The notes below the pieces were generated by a model. The model saw only the letters and a program-made list of their open reading frames with translations. It did no database searches and was not told the origin of the DNA. A stretch of DNA of 64,000 nt, taken from the NCBI GenBank assembly GCA_035222895.1, contig JAVYIG010000035.1, positions 744,001 to 808,000 on the forward strand, in the 5' to 3' direction. Source of the DNA: Strongylocentrotus droebachiensis. Taxonomy: Eukaryota; Echinodermata; Echinoidea; Camarodonta; Strongylocentrotidae. A program made the translations under genes and the position numbers. This document shows, one piece after another, positions 34,384 through 47,183 of this stretch. How positions within the stretch are numbered: position 1 is the first letter of the stretch; each line of letters starts with the position of its first letter.

Positions 34384-37300
34384 CATGCACTTGTAAGGCC
34401 TTTTATCAATATGGTTGCGTACTGACCATATGATAACACTGTAAAAGAACATGTATAAACGTAGTCGGGACAGATGCACTACGTAATACAAAAAACTGAT
34501 GTATACTGTGAAGTTTGAAATGATTATAATGCAGATCCCATTAAATGCACACAGGAATGGATAAAAGGGACTACTTTCGAATGTTCGGGGTAAACTTTTC
34601 AACTAAAGATAGTCAATCTTCGAATATGAGGGCATTTTGTACAGCAATACTTTTCAGGGGACATTTCTATTTTCGTTTTTCTCCAATCGGACATATGAAG
34701 AGGCAGAAAGCTCACAAGTATTTCCCCTTTACAAACCACATTTCGCTTTAAATTACCGAGGTAATCATTAATGAGTTATTTGATTTCTTAGTTGCCCTTT
34801 TAACAGCTGTATCGACAGTATAAGCACATTTTAAACAAATTGAAAATAGAACAAGCAAGAAAACTTGACTAATATTTGCTGCATCTGCCGTGCACGACAT
34901 TGATATCTTAAGTGACATGTCGCACTGCGTAATTTTGTTAAATCAATTGTCATCCAACCCGAGGCAATGTATTTGAGTTCCACGTTGAGTATGGGATTAA
35001 CTCTTGTTGGAATTTCCATTACTGCCATGGAGTATATCTTTTACAGGCAGGTTAGGCTCGTCAACCATTGTTTTGCTTATGCAAACAGAAATTTTGTGAA
35101 AAATTCTTGGCATTATAGCTTTTTGCATCTCGATGAATTATCTCAGGAAAAAAAGAATTAATTGCTTTTTGCATTGCACGGGTTAAACATAGCTTTAAAC
35201 TAAAGATTATGGATTTTTAATAAATATCTTTTCCTATAAATCCAGGGTTAAATGAAAAATAATTTTGTTAGCAATGACGTCAAAGCAAAAGTCTTCAAAA
35301 GCGAGAGACAATTAATAGCCTCAAGTAATACCCTTAGACTATGAGGATTATTTATAGTTCTCTTGCTGAATATATTCAAAATCTCACATTCCACTGGTCT
35401 TCATTCGGGCGCATTAAACAGAAGTTGACAAGACTGTCGGTTCAGCGCAATGTTCCTTAGCTTTTGACAGTCTTTTACCCACATACTTCTTAGACGTCAC
35501 AAGAGGGATGGTGCGAGGTTGACTAAGTCAATACAATTCATCATATACGACATTCAATGATTGTGTATAGACTTTATAATATGCTATGAACTTCAGTTAT
35601 AAATCTGAAAAGTATCACGACTATTGAGAAGTATTTTTCTTATTTGTAGTTTTATGTATGATTTTAAAATTCATGTTATGTTATTCATACAAATTCGGCA
35701 TTGTAACAAAAATGTCGTGAGGCTGGTTCTCAGCAAATTCACACCTCGCATACATATACAATATACAAAACTGCAAAGTAAACATATAAGTATTTAAAAT
35801 ATAATGTGTTATAGAACCCATATTAATAATACGAAAATGTACTAAAAACTCTTTAGACAAACCCAACTCAAATGTATTTGAAATATAAAACAATATATTG
35901 TATGATGATGATGATGGATTCTTGTGAAGCACCAATCATCAACCTCTGCGCGAGCTCGAAGCGCTTTCTCTAAAATGTGTCACAAACTCAACGTTATTAG
36001 TCAGCGTGTCGAATATAGACATTTACTTCTTATTTTCGATAAGAATGAAATAAATGTATCCGAATGAATAACTAAAATTGAACATATAATACTGCTTCGG
36101 TATTAAGTTACACCAAGAGATAACTTTCAAAAACTAAAAACGTCCGATAAAGAAAGATTTGCAAAAAGAACCAGCCACATACACGGTAGATTTTAGTCAT
36201 GAGCATGTAACCTCGATGACACCATTTTCAGGCGTCGGCAACATAGCATACATGATCTTATAATCTCCATCATCACTCGCGTTATCTACTGAACTGTACC
36301 TCTGATGTTTTAATGGACATTTTGAAGGAAAATTAACTGGAATCGACCGATCCCAGATCTAATGGACAAGGTTACTCTACGTCAATGTTAACCGGAGTAT
36401 GCATACATAATTTTAAGGGACTAGAAAAAGAGCAACACCTATATGCACCATCATTTTCCCATGGCCGTGATTCTTGGTTATTGACACATGGCTATGCTCT
36501 TTTCAGATTTATGTTGAATCACTGAAGAGTGCTACGTCACAATGGATCATCTCCAGCTCTGCGATTTTTGAGCTTTTACCTCATCGCAACTGTGTGGATG
36601 ATCCGACATTTTCTCCGGGTTTTATTTTGTCAAAGACATTCGGTGATAGTTTTGAGTTGCGTTTGGGTTATTGGTGGATTGAGGATGGTCTATCAATTTT
36701 TTCCGACATTTTCCTCGCCAAAGACTTTCAGTTATAGCTTTAACTTGTATTTATGTTTTCAGTTGGGTTCAGGGTTCGGGTTTAATTTGTTTAATTGTTT
36801 AATTTGCCACGGCGTGTCTGGTGTATAACATGTTGTATAAAAATTGTGTGATGTGTTGGGTGTTGATGAGAAACGCAGGGTTAACTTCTTTATTCAACGC
36901 CTGTATACAACTATGATGAGTGTTCTATTATACGATGTCGGAAGAGATTTGATTGTGGGGGTCGGGAAATATGAGGACAGAAGGTTAATTTTCAAACTGT
37001 AAGTTATTACAATCTATCTTTCTATCTGTCTATCAGGCTATAGTTCATCCAGACGTTGGGCAAAGCCCTCCTCATAACATTTCCATTCTCTTCTGTCTCT
37101 AGCTGTCCTATATAGTCCAAATCATCAAGGGGCGCACCAAATGCTAAACTGCATATAGTCTTATAATATCATATTATGATGTATATTTTGACTAGTGATT
37201 TTATATATTTTTTTTTGCACTATATCTGTGTACTTCCAAATAATGACACAAATATGAATTTAGATAACTTTGTAGAAGTTACTCCAGACTTCTTCCAAAC

Positions 37301-38252
37301 GCGAAAGAAGATTTTGAATTCTGGAAGATGTCAGACATATTCCCATCTGACAGTATAGCACATTGAATAATATGCAGTGGACCGTGGGTACTCAATGTTA
37401 CAACATTGCAGAAGCCTCATCGCCCCCATCATCCATACCTCACTGGGTTCATAATCATTGGGGAGTTCCATTAGTAACACGTAACGAGCCTTCTACCTTC
37501 CAGCTAGATTTTAATTGAAAAGATACTCCATTTCGATGCAGTAGGCTGGAGGGGTTCTAAAATGTCTTCAGTTCTATTGTTTTTCGATGCAATTAGCACC
37601 TCTTTTTCTTATCTAATATCAGCAATTACTCTTCTAATTTACAAAGGTTTGCATAGCTTGCTTGCCTTTGGTTATAAATGAACATTTCTAGAAACTTGCA
37701 ATTTCCATGACAGATACTGCTATCAGGTACTATTATCAATTTTGAAATGCACAACATCAAATCTTGGAATGTTTTAATATCAAAGAATGATTGAATTATA
37801 ATAAGGGAACATAACTGTTTATTTTCAATCGCTGTCGAATTCGATCTGGCTTCAAAGAGTATTATTAGATTCTTCGATAGTTCAAGATTATAGTACTTTA
37901 AGTTACGGAGAGACTAGATTATATTGCAATCCCAGTATGACGCAGGACTTGCGTATAGGGACCTTCTCAAATCCAATACCGCTTTTCAAAGATCACTGTT
38001 TTTTAATTCCCAGCAGATCCTTTTATCACAATTTAATAATAACAATATCAGTGGGTTCTTGTATAGCCTTCATGTCTGTCAGACTTGACAACTCCTGGCG
38101 TTCCACAATTCCTTCTCTTTTAACCTCAAATTGTCCTTTTCCGAACAAAATCTAGAATAATTATTACCACTTGAGTTGCTGTGAGATTGAATCACTCAGT
38201 TTGGTGCAAACAGCGGAATATTCCATGATACAAATATGATGGATGATAACCG
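34384..38252. other. Non-genic stretch
   Basis: AT-rich with only short frames. The longest (36474-36828) has no recognised domain. Confidence 0.5.
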
Positions 38253-38490
38253 CCCTCGCACACACTCGCGCACCCTCGCGATCCCTCGCCAACCCTTCGC
38301 GCACCCTCATGCACCCTCGCACACACTCGCGCACCCTCGCGATCCCTCGCCAACCCTGCGCGCACCCTCATGCACCCTCGCACAAACTCGCCAACCCTGC
38401 GCTCGCCCTCATGCACCCTCGCACACACTCGCGCACCCTCGCGATCCCTCGCCAACCCTGCGCTCACCCTCATCCACCCTTACGAATCCT
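38253..38490. repeat. 60-bp minisatellite (CCCTCGCACACACTCGCGCA)
   Basis: Units start at about 38253, 38313, 38374 and 38415. Each is built from CCCTCGC, ACCCTCATGCA and CGCCAACCC words, and the third is shortened. The periodicity is not a stop-bounded gene; frames on both strands read repeated His/Pro/Ala or Arg/Val/Glu. Confidence 0.92.
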
Positions 38491-39334
38491 CGCACACTTT
38501 CTCCCCCTTTCCTGCTCTGTCCTTGTGACTCTCTGATGCTTGAAATACTTAATGATTCGAAGCGTAGTCGATTGATAGAACACCATTAATGTCCGTTCTC
38601 GATATGCTTCATCAAACAGTGACGGACGTAACGTCGAAATGTCAAATAAACAGAGGAAAATACAAGGATATCGAAAGTGATTGAAGTCTTCCACTTCATT
38701 TGATTTCAAATTCGTTTTTCGCTGACTCCACTGACTATATCAGAAGGCTTCTCTCCATGTATAACGGATAAGTCGGTTTCTTCTAAAGCTCTAGTAATAG
38801 GCACATAATTGCCCATGGGACCTGTTTATGTGGATGAGGATGCTGATTGGTATGATTTGCATTGGAATGTAACATTGACGCTTTCGGTTATTTTTAACCA
38901 GTCCTGATCTCGTGTAGGTCCCCTATTACAATCCTAATTGCAATAAGATTGCATTCAGATTTAGTAAATTGCATCCAATTCAGTTCAAATTCATTGAAGC
39001 GGAGAGGGAGGGGTATTACATACACTAGTGAAATTATCCAATATCAAAACGTATTTTTAAAACGTATAGGCGTAAATATACAATCATGTATTTGACTCTT
39101 GTGGATGCTTACGAGGGACCCTACAAATAAGTTTCAAGACATTGCATACCAACCACTTTATAACAAATAATGTTGACTGTCTACAATTAATGTTTTGTGT
39201 GTGAATAAATAAGTTTATCTTGTGGGTAACACTCGGGTAGCAGTGGCATGAATATTGTACTTTTATATTTTCGACACTTGATCTACCACATGATCATAGT
39301 CCTAGCTAGCGCGCACGCACGCACCACTCCCGCA
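38491..39334. other. Non-genic stretch
   Basis: No gene or repeat boundary supported. Confidence 0.5.
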
Positions 39335-39355
39335 AACACACACACACACACACAC

Positions 39356-39391
<36 letters not shown>
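39335..39391. repeat. (CA)n(TA)n microsatellite
   Basis: About 22 bases of CA repeat run into about 30 bases of AT repeat. Confidence 0.95.
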
Positions 39392-39392
<1 letters not shown>

Positions 39393-39517
39393 GCACCTCT
39401 ACACGCCCACACTATCCCTCTGAATGGTGTACAACCCCTTCTGTATCGGGCAATCCACACAATATAGATATGTGTATCCTCACATAGCTTAGTTTTGTGG
39501 CATGATTCTGTACCTAA

Positions 39518-40234
39518 AGGCCCGGTCACACAGGGAGGACGCATGGGGAACGCACGGCCAGCGCATTGGAAATTTACAATTTGGGCCAGTGCGTTGTCGT
39601 TCGCTAGGCGTGCGTCATCATTCGTTACTCGTTCGTCGAGCGCGCTGGACCAACGCTGGACCAGCGCTATGCATGCGTCGTCATTCGCTGTGTGCGTCGG
39701 GATTTTTTGAGCATGCTCAAAAACGTGCGCCGAGCTCGACTCATGAATATACACGCCAAAGGCACGCCAGACATGCGTGGAGCGCGCTAGACCAGCGCCA
39801 GACATGCGTGGAGCGCGCTAGACCAGCGCCAGACATGCGCGGAGCACACGCCCTGTATACGCACAGCGCGCTAGCTACACGCCGTGCATTTTGTGTCAGC
39901 TCGCTAGCTTTTCCAAAATTATGACAAAAGTTAGGCACACGTTCTTTTCCGATTTCCATTGCGCTGGCCGTGCGTCGTAGAACGCGGTGCATGCGTGGAC
40001 CATTCGTCCAGCGCGCTAGCAACACGCTGTGCATTCGTGGAAGTTGTTATCACGTGCGCTCTGGGTACGGTCTGTATGCGCCCTGTATGCGCCCTGTATG
40101 CGCTCAGCGCGCTAGCAACACGCTATGCATTTGGTGTCAAAAGTTGGGCGCACGACAACGCACTGGCCAATATTGCAAATTTCCTATGCGCTGGCCGTGC
40201 GTTCCCCATGCGTCCTGCCTGTGTGACCGGGCCT
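39518..40234. mobile_element. Harbinger-like MITE, CpG-rich, long inverted ends
   Basis: TAA flanks both sides (39515-39517 and 40235-40237). Both ends begin AGGCCCGGTCACACAGG and stay inverted-repeat matched for about 80 bases with roughly five differences (shared words GGACGCATGGGGAACGCACG and GGCCAGTGCGTTGTCGT). The 717-bp body is CpG-rich and built from short recurring words: CAGCGCGCTAG, ACACGC and CCTGTATGCG. It includes a ~30-bp unit repeated at about 39773-39840. It encodes no transposase; its open frames are artefacts. Confidence 0.88.
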
Positions 40235-40237
40235 TAA

Positions 40238-40475
40238 GAGAAGAAGATAGCACCCCTTCTTCGAGTGGCTCATATTTCTCCTAACTCCCTTAGATCGCAG
40301 TCAGTTAGCTCGAAAGACATACGCGTGCATTGGACTGCATCCTAATTGGGGCTATAATCTTGCGACTTGAAAGACAGATTATCATGTTAAGCTGTTCCTG
40401 AGGCAAGCCAAGCGTTATTAATCGGCATCGATTTGAGGAAGTTTAAGAAGTCTGGACGAAAGAGTGAAAGTGAGA

Positions 40476-40507
<32 letters not shown>

Positions 40508-41917
40508 TGAAGAAGGGGAGGGGAAGGACAAAGAGTGGCCATAACGCGAGACATTTTCTTGACGCTTGTTTGGAGCTTTCTGTCTCAAGAGAGGAGACAG
40601 GTATAAGGCCTCGCCCAAATGCAGATTTTTTTTCTTCTTTAAAGCATCTTAATCATGCTTTTGACACTGTTCGTGTTCGACGTTCCTATGTTGTGGTGTA
40701 TCTCGGCATGCATAAGATACCGTCTTCATATTTGGCATATCTGGACAGTAAAGTGAGACGGGAATGTAGTCACATGGAATTTGGGTCTTGTTCGTTGCTC
40801 CTACGTTATGGAATATTTAGGATACTAATGACAGAAGCGTGACATCTAGCTCGGTATATAAATAAGATGCGTTTCTCATCACATATAATCTTAATCTTGT
40901 TCGCTGTCCCTACATTGTGCATTTCCTCGGCATGCTTTACGGTACAAGGACAACAGCCTGACATCCGACATGATTGGACAGTGGAATAAGACGATATTTT
41001 CTGTCCGGTTTTAAATGTCAAGCAGCATGTCCTTACACCCCATAAGAATCCAAATCATGTGTGATTACAATCACCGAATGCGTCTTTAATTTATAGCTTA
41101 CATTTGGTTTCAGATATGGATAGAGTCGTATCTTCTAGATCGGTTCTGACTAGGGTTTCATTGAGACGTATCGTTCTTCTCTTATCAAAGCACAATCTCA
41201 ACCGTACATCTTACATCATAAAAGACATCGTCACTTTCACGATTGGCTTGATCAGTGATTGAGACATAACAAAATGCTACATGTGTGCATTCATCCGATG
41301 TTCACTCCTTTAATTCAGGTTAAATGTCTGCCAATCATACGCTTCGTGCTACTTTCCTACGAATGTCACCTTCATTGCACATCAGTAATACAGCACTCGA
41401 GATTGAATACGTGGGGCCATGGTATGACTATTATGGGAGAATTTAAAACTTTGGAATCAGTGAGCTAAATTCTGCGTCCTTGGTGACGATTTATGCACCC
41501 ATCGGGTATTTCAAAGACGGAAATCCTTCCTATCAATATCTGATCTCATTTTACAAGATTTAAGAGGATGAAACCAAAAGATGCTTAATCAATCGTTTTT
41601 AATTTCTTGTAAATTGGCCGACTTTCTTGGCTATTGGATTAGGATCACACCCCCATTTACTCATTACGGGTAAAGATAGGAGGTATGAAGATTTAAGCTT
41701 CTAGACATCTCCCGCCGAAATGTTATGCTCATTCGCTTGTTAATAAAGGGTGTCTTTGACCTTATCACCTGTACAAAGAATACAAAATCCAAAGTAAAAT
41801 TTTAAACAGTGGTGCTTTAAAATGTAGACGAACGTGATGTTATTCATGGACGACTGATCTAAGGGAGTTAAGGTTCTCACATTTAGTGACAGGCAAAGGA
41901 ACAAAACAAATTACACT
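40238..41917. other. Non-genic stretch with a (GA)n run
   Basis: (GA)n at about 40480-40506. A frame at 40507-40842 has no recognised domain. No gene supported. Confidence 0.5.
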
Positions 41918-41919
41918 GA

Positions 41920-41952
<33 letters not shown>

Positions 41953-41978
41953 GGGAGAGAGAGAGAGAGAGAGAGAGA
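41918..41978. repeat. (GA)n microsatellite
   Basis: About 60 bases of GA repeat with one GGGG interruption. Confidence 0.95.
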
Positions 41979-44060
41979 AAGGAAGAAGCGAGAGGGAGAA
42001 AATAGGATCATTACAAAAATCGTGTGTCAAGTGATTTACCCTAAAATGAATATACACGTAAATGTTCAGGAAGGTATGTCAATCATACGTAACAATCATT
42101 CTGTGTAAACTCATCATTCGGTTAATTTATATTTAAAAGAAGAAAAGGAAAAGACACATTGGTTTTCACAAGCAGAGACGCCAAAGTTCACTCGATGACA
42201 CACAGATATACATAATAGACGCCACTTCAGTATCTTTCAAGCTTACTACGCCGCCCTAAAAGACCATAGTTGCTCTGAGTCTGAACAAGCAACATATTTT
42301 AACGAGCCAACGCATCTCGATCCCATTGCGACTCTACGTGCTGAATTATTTGTTTTCAATTCAACCGTGTATCAATTATTCCGAATCCACGATTGTTGCT
42401 CGTTCAGAGATTTAGAAAAAGAAACAGCTATTAGAGTAATAAAGAAACATTATTAATGACTAGACAGTTGTTAGGGTTTAAATCAGCGTTTGGATGGTAC
42501 TTGTGTCTTCCATGATCGCCATGGGTCTCGTTATCAGTCAATGTGTCTCTGCAAGTCTAAAGTGAAACGGATGCGACGCGCTATTTGAGAGAGGGAGTGG
42601 GAGATTTAATTGTGCATCATTCTCTTTTTCTCAAAATTAATAAATATAAAGCAACAAATAATCCACGGTTTTGACGAAATGTAGGAAAAATGGGCTTTAA
42701 ATACTAAAGATTAATTTAGAATGATGACAAAACGCACAGGGAATGAAACGGGGGAAATTGATGCAATAAACAGAGATGAGCAGAGTAAAAGAAAAAAACA
42801 TAGAGATGTCGATTTAGAGGGGGAAAATCAAATTGTATATATTTGGTAAATCCACAGTTCTACGGAATTCATATTAAACCAGTTTTTCGTGAAGCGAATG
42901 CATTTTATTTAGAGCATGGCTTTGTCACAATTATTTATATATAGGTAATGCGGTGAATAAACTGCTTTCTAGTGATGGGAATAGACAAGATATCATCCAC
43001 ATTCCAAGCTAATTTCATATTCTGTCCTGTCTGCGGGTGTTTTCTTTGAATACATTTTGCGAAACCTCATTCGCGGAAGACGCTCCTAACAATGGTTTGT
43101 TATTCCACCAAAGGACTGTCTAGGGCCGTCCAGAAATATGCCACGAATGCGGTTAAACTAACTTGAATCGAAGTCTTAAGGCACGTCTTCGGATCGATGT
43201 TGTCTACCTTCTGTCAACTACTCCTTGGCCTATCGTAAAACACCCCAAAGCGAGTCCATTACGACTTTTGGTTGTCATCGAACCCCTCAACAAACATCAA
43301 ACATCAGGTTTACAGGTGTCTTGAGATGCTGGATCTCGTCTCCTAGTGAATATTTGATTTGTTGTGTTACGTCAGCGGTGCTGTCTTTGAAGAAAAAAAG
43401 CCTGCACTGTTCTCGTCTAGCCGCCGACCCTATCTAATTTATCAATAATTAAGACAACTGACGTTCAATATTTCATATTGATTCGACCTCGTCTTGTCAC
43501 TTTGGAAATGTCAGGATGAGCTCGTGAATGACTTTGATCTTAGAAGACGTCATTCTGAAGACGGAAGGTGTTTAAGAAGCTGACGAGATCAGTTCAACGT
43601 CCAATACTATAAAGGTCGGTCGGGTCGGTCAAGTTACCTATGAGACCATTTTTAATCAACTTTTAGGAATACTCGTACACCACTTAATTGTCCAATTATT
43701 CCTTACATGTATACATTTATTACATGATCTACACTTTCCAATTTACTCTACTTAGTATATTTTGTCTATTGCAATGTATGAATTTACAGTGTACATTGAA
43801 AAGAGCGATATTTCACTAATCACTATCAACACATTTCCAATTTGTTGTAATGAGTAATACATGTACATGAACCGTTGTGATTACTGTTGAAATGGTACAG
43901 CACCATGTCATAAAACTCAGTATACGTTATTGTGATTCTTTGGGGTGGGAAACGATTCTGGAGTGTCAATTCATTTCGAGAAATGATGGGGAGGAGCAAA
44001 ATACAAATAGTCTGAAGCAAATGATCCGTAGGAGATACAATTAATGCTGTGATCACCAAG
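41979..44060. other. Non-genic stretch
   Basis: No gene, SINE or transposon end could be supported. Confidence 0.5.
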
Positions 44061-44130
44061 GGCAAATAATAATAACAATATAAAGCGCAACATATCCATC
44101 TCTAGATATGCTCAAGGCGCATACAAATAG
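44061..44130 (-). repeat. Retroposon-like tail (minus strand)
   Basis: Read on the minus strand: GCGCCTTGAGCATATCTAGAG, then GCGCTTTATATTGTTATTATT. This is the clearest copy of the GCGCTTTATA plus (ATT)n tail in the window. Confidence 0.55.
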
Positions 44131-46764
44131 TTTAAATTAATATTCAACATACTTAAGATTAAAGAAATACTAAATTTTAACTTACATTAGATCACACAAC
44201 TTCATGGTGCCATGGTACATACAATGTGACATAGTTTGATTATTCGCGTTGCATGTATTGTATAAAAAGAACATTGAAATTTAACAATATGCATTGAGCA
44301 TCAAAATACTGAAAAACTAGAATGAAAGAGAATGGCAGAGAGAAAGACTAAGAGAGAGAGAAGGGATGGGTAAGGTAACTTGATAATAAAATAGACACGT
44401 TCCCTTCCCACACTATCCTAACTCGATGTTTTTTTACCATATTTACTCATTAGATTTATTCATTAACCGAGAAAGAAAGTTAACCCCCTTCCACCCCCCC
44501 CCCCGACATCGCTTCTTCAGTGACTAAACTCACGCTACGCGTCCCTCCATCCTTCCCCAGTATAATTCTAATTTAAGAAACCTCCTTTTCCGGAATGATT
44601 GACTTGTAATAAGTTAATATATTATGCTCATTAAACATCCGTCGTATGTTTTTAAAGACACTTAGAAGTGGGCGCTCATGGGGGAATTTGACATAATTCG
44701 GGTTTTCCCTAATAAGAGGATTTGTCAGTCATCACGATTAGCCTACAGTTTTATGATCAACAGACCTTATGTAATGTTCTGCATTTTCCATCAATCGCCC
44801 CAAATGGAAGAGTCAGTATCTTACATTTCCCTCACCCGAAGACTCTCCGAGAGACTGGGAGAGGGGTATTTCTTGATGGTACTAAGTCTTGTGTCAGCGA
44901 ATTATGACCCACTGCGCCTGGAAACTGGCGACCATCTCCCTTTAAAAGGAGGGGGAATGGGGGCAGACGATGTTGGCCGTAGGAACAAATGGTGTTGGTC
45001 CCCTGACTGTTGCCATGCCTGGCCATGAATCACTCTCCCTTGGGATTGCTACCGTATTTGACAAGTAATTAAGATCTTATTACACGGTGGTAAAGTAGCA
45101 CGTTAACCCTATACATGTATTACACGTGTCTTGGCGTTATGAGGTTCGGGGTCACTGCACGGTTATTATTTAATCATGGGCTTGACACCGATTATAATAT
45201 TTCCAACATCCACAGTATAGAGGAAGTACCATTTTGTATCAAATAATGCTCGTTGCACATGAAGCATTCTTGATAATAATGATAATAATTATATTAGTAT
45301 CAATAATAATAATGATGATGTTGATAATAATAAGGATAATTACAATAGTTATTACATAAAATAATAATAATGATCAAAATAATAACATTGATATTAACTT
45401 TTTATTGCAACATTTACAATAAAACACAACATTTGGATTGTACTACGCCTACATTGATTCGAAAGTGATATATATATATGTATATTCAAATTGAAATTCA
45501 AAGAGGGAGGACAGCAATCGGGAACTTTGACAGACATACGTATCGTTATGCTCTCATCTTCAACTGCACATGTATTTCTGAAAGAGTCACCAATATTGTT
45601 TTCATTTGTCAATTGTCTTTCTCTGAAGAAAAAAGATTAATGTTTGCCAAAGATTTTTTTTTTAAATTAATCATTACATAATCTACCTCTATCTGGTTAA
45701 ACAAAAACTGTACAAAGATGTATTTCACGTCTGAATCAGTATTAGGTAGACCTACCGATTCCTGTCCCGGTCAAAAAAGACCATCCGTGAGAGTGCATCG
45801 TATGAGCAGGTGTCTCCTCTCCAGGGGTATTTACTCTTACAAGTATAATTCTTTCCAGCATTAATTCAACCAGTATAAGGCCTTGTCGGTAGGGTCACTG
45901 GACACTGGGCACGGCGCGAGATTATCAGAGCGTAATCGATGTTGACCTCATTAGTTCGCTACCTATGCTTCACTTTAATTTCATCTTTTCCTTTCTTTCG
46001 AAGAGGTGATTACGATGACTCCTTGGCTGGCATTCATCCGTGTTGATGCTTGCTCCTGGTAGTGTGAAAAGGGCTTTTCGGTGTCGGCCCCTCACATTGA
46101 AGATATAAAAACAATTAAGGGGTCGGATGTATGTGTGATGGATAAGAATGTTGATATTTCTTCAAGTGTTATCTTGAAATATGATGTCGTCAAAAGTTAT
46201 AGGCGATTGGTGATAAATGTTGATTATACACATTAAGATGTTTGAAACTGTGTAAAATGTGATGGACATGGAAAGCATCTCTGGATAAATGGAATATATT
46301 TGATAGAATTTCATGGGATAGAATGAAATACATCAAGATAATCGTATTTCATAATCATATTTGATATTGACTTTCTATACATTGCCAATGATATGCCACG
46401 TGGTAGCACCTGAGGCCTTCCCATGGGTAATGTTAGCCCTGCATTATGTTGGCAAACGATTACGATGATCACAGCGTTCACGGAACTCATCTTTACTTCG
46501 TCCCAGAGTGTAACATTTAGATTGATATATATTCTTTCCAGAGGAGATCAAAGCCTTGCTGGAATGAAAATCCTACGATCTTCACCACATCTCCATTCAC
46601 ATTATGCAAGTGTTAATTATTCACCAACAGAAATTTGAATACATTTAATTTGTATCATGTTCAAAAAAAGTTTAGTAGTCACGTGCACAAAATTGATACC
46701 CAGTCAATCAATTAAAACGTCCATTTATTCCGATAATGATGTAATGTGATGGTTATCTTACCTG
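44131..46764. other. Non-genic stretch with AAT-rich part
   Basis: A C-run lies at about 44495-44504, and (AAT/GAT)n at about 45271-45390. It lies directly upstream of the recognised P2X exons, so it may be intron of that gene, but no first exon was recognised. Confidence 0.45.
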
Positions 46765-46944
46765 ACTGCTAAGAAAGCATAAATGCTTATTAGTAAGCAA
46801 CCAGACGGCTTTAGGTCCTCATGGAGGGACCTGGTAATGAGGATTAATGCCTTACCAAAGGACACTAGCGCATGGACTTGGTTTCGAACCCGGATCACCG
46901 GATTACGAGACCACTGCTCTACCGACTGAGCTATAGCGCCTCCT
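46765..46944 (-). mobile_element. tRNA-derived SINE, intact Pol III boxes, antisense to P2X
   Basis: On the minus strand the head begins GGAGGCGCTATAGCTCAGTC. It contains a perfect A box (TAGCTCAGTCGG) and a perfect B box (GGTTCGAAACC). The core CTAGTGTCCTTTGGTAAGGC, then ATTAATCCTCATTACC, follows, and the 3' part matches the units of the 21.4-kb array. The anticodon-arm and T-arm pairing of a real tRNA is broken, so it is a SINE head rather than a tRNA gene. Its head ends about 60 bases before the P2X splice acceptor at 47005. Confidence 0.85.
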
Positions 46945-47005
46945 CGATATTACTTTTAAATGTTGTAATAAATATATTCTTATTTGATTTTCATTTTTCC
47001 ATTAG

Positions 47006-47183
47006 GTACGTCATTTTCTGGCAAAAGGGGTATCAGAGCACAGACAACGTAGAGGGTTCGGCGACTTCAAAGCTAAAAGGGGTTGCCTACACAAACATAT
47101 CCAATTCTTCCGACCTCAGAACACCCTTCCCAGAAAGATACACCAGAGTGTGGGACGTCTCAGATTACGTCATACCCGCACAG
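47006..47183 (+). CDS. P2RX: P2X ATP-gated cation channel, exon equivalent to vertebrate exon 2
   Basis: The exon follows a CATTTTTCCATTAG acceptor and ends at CAG before GTAATT. It encodes YVIFWQKGYQSTDN at the start and WDVSDYVIPAQ at the end, the family's first extracellular segment just after TM1. The lysine pair of the TSKLKG motif, which contacts ATP phosphates in known P2X receptors, is intact. It enters in phase 2 and leaves in phase 0, as vertebrate exon 2 does. Between KGVA and WDV it has about ten more residues than vertebrate P2X4, with NIS and NSS glycosylation sequons. P2X subunits form trimeric plasma-membrane channels opened by extracellular ATP. The subtype cannot be decided from this part. 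Confidence 0.93.

Noticed and set aside
33584-34433. Overlapping frames of 95-163 codons near the Harbinger right end
   Set aside because: Generated by the GGCGCCA array and the triple repeat; no transposase or Myb-like motif in any of them.
38192-38589. Regular repeats resembling a CRISPR array
   Set aside because: Units are contiguous with no unique spacers, in animal DNA; it is a minisatellite.
39359-40284. Several 70-150-codon frames on both strands
   Set aside because: They lie inside the CpG-rich MITE, overlap each other on opposite strands and repeat the same short peptides.
40640-40740. AFDTVRVRRSYVVVYL in a + frame as a possible P2X first exon
   Set aside because: Lacks the family's YDTP-K-V and VG--NR-xQL pattern, and no donor in phase 2 follows at the right place.
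46862-46944. tRNA-Thr-like gene on the minus strand
   Set aside because: A and B boxes are perfect, but the acceptor, anticodon and T stems do not pair properly and a SINE core follows directly.
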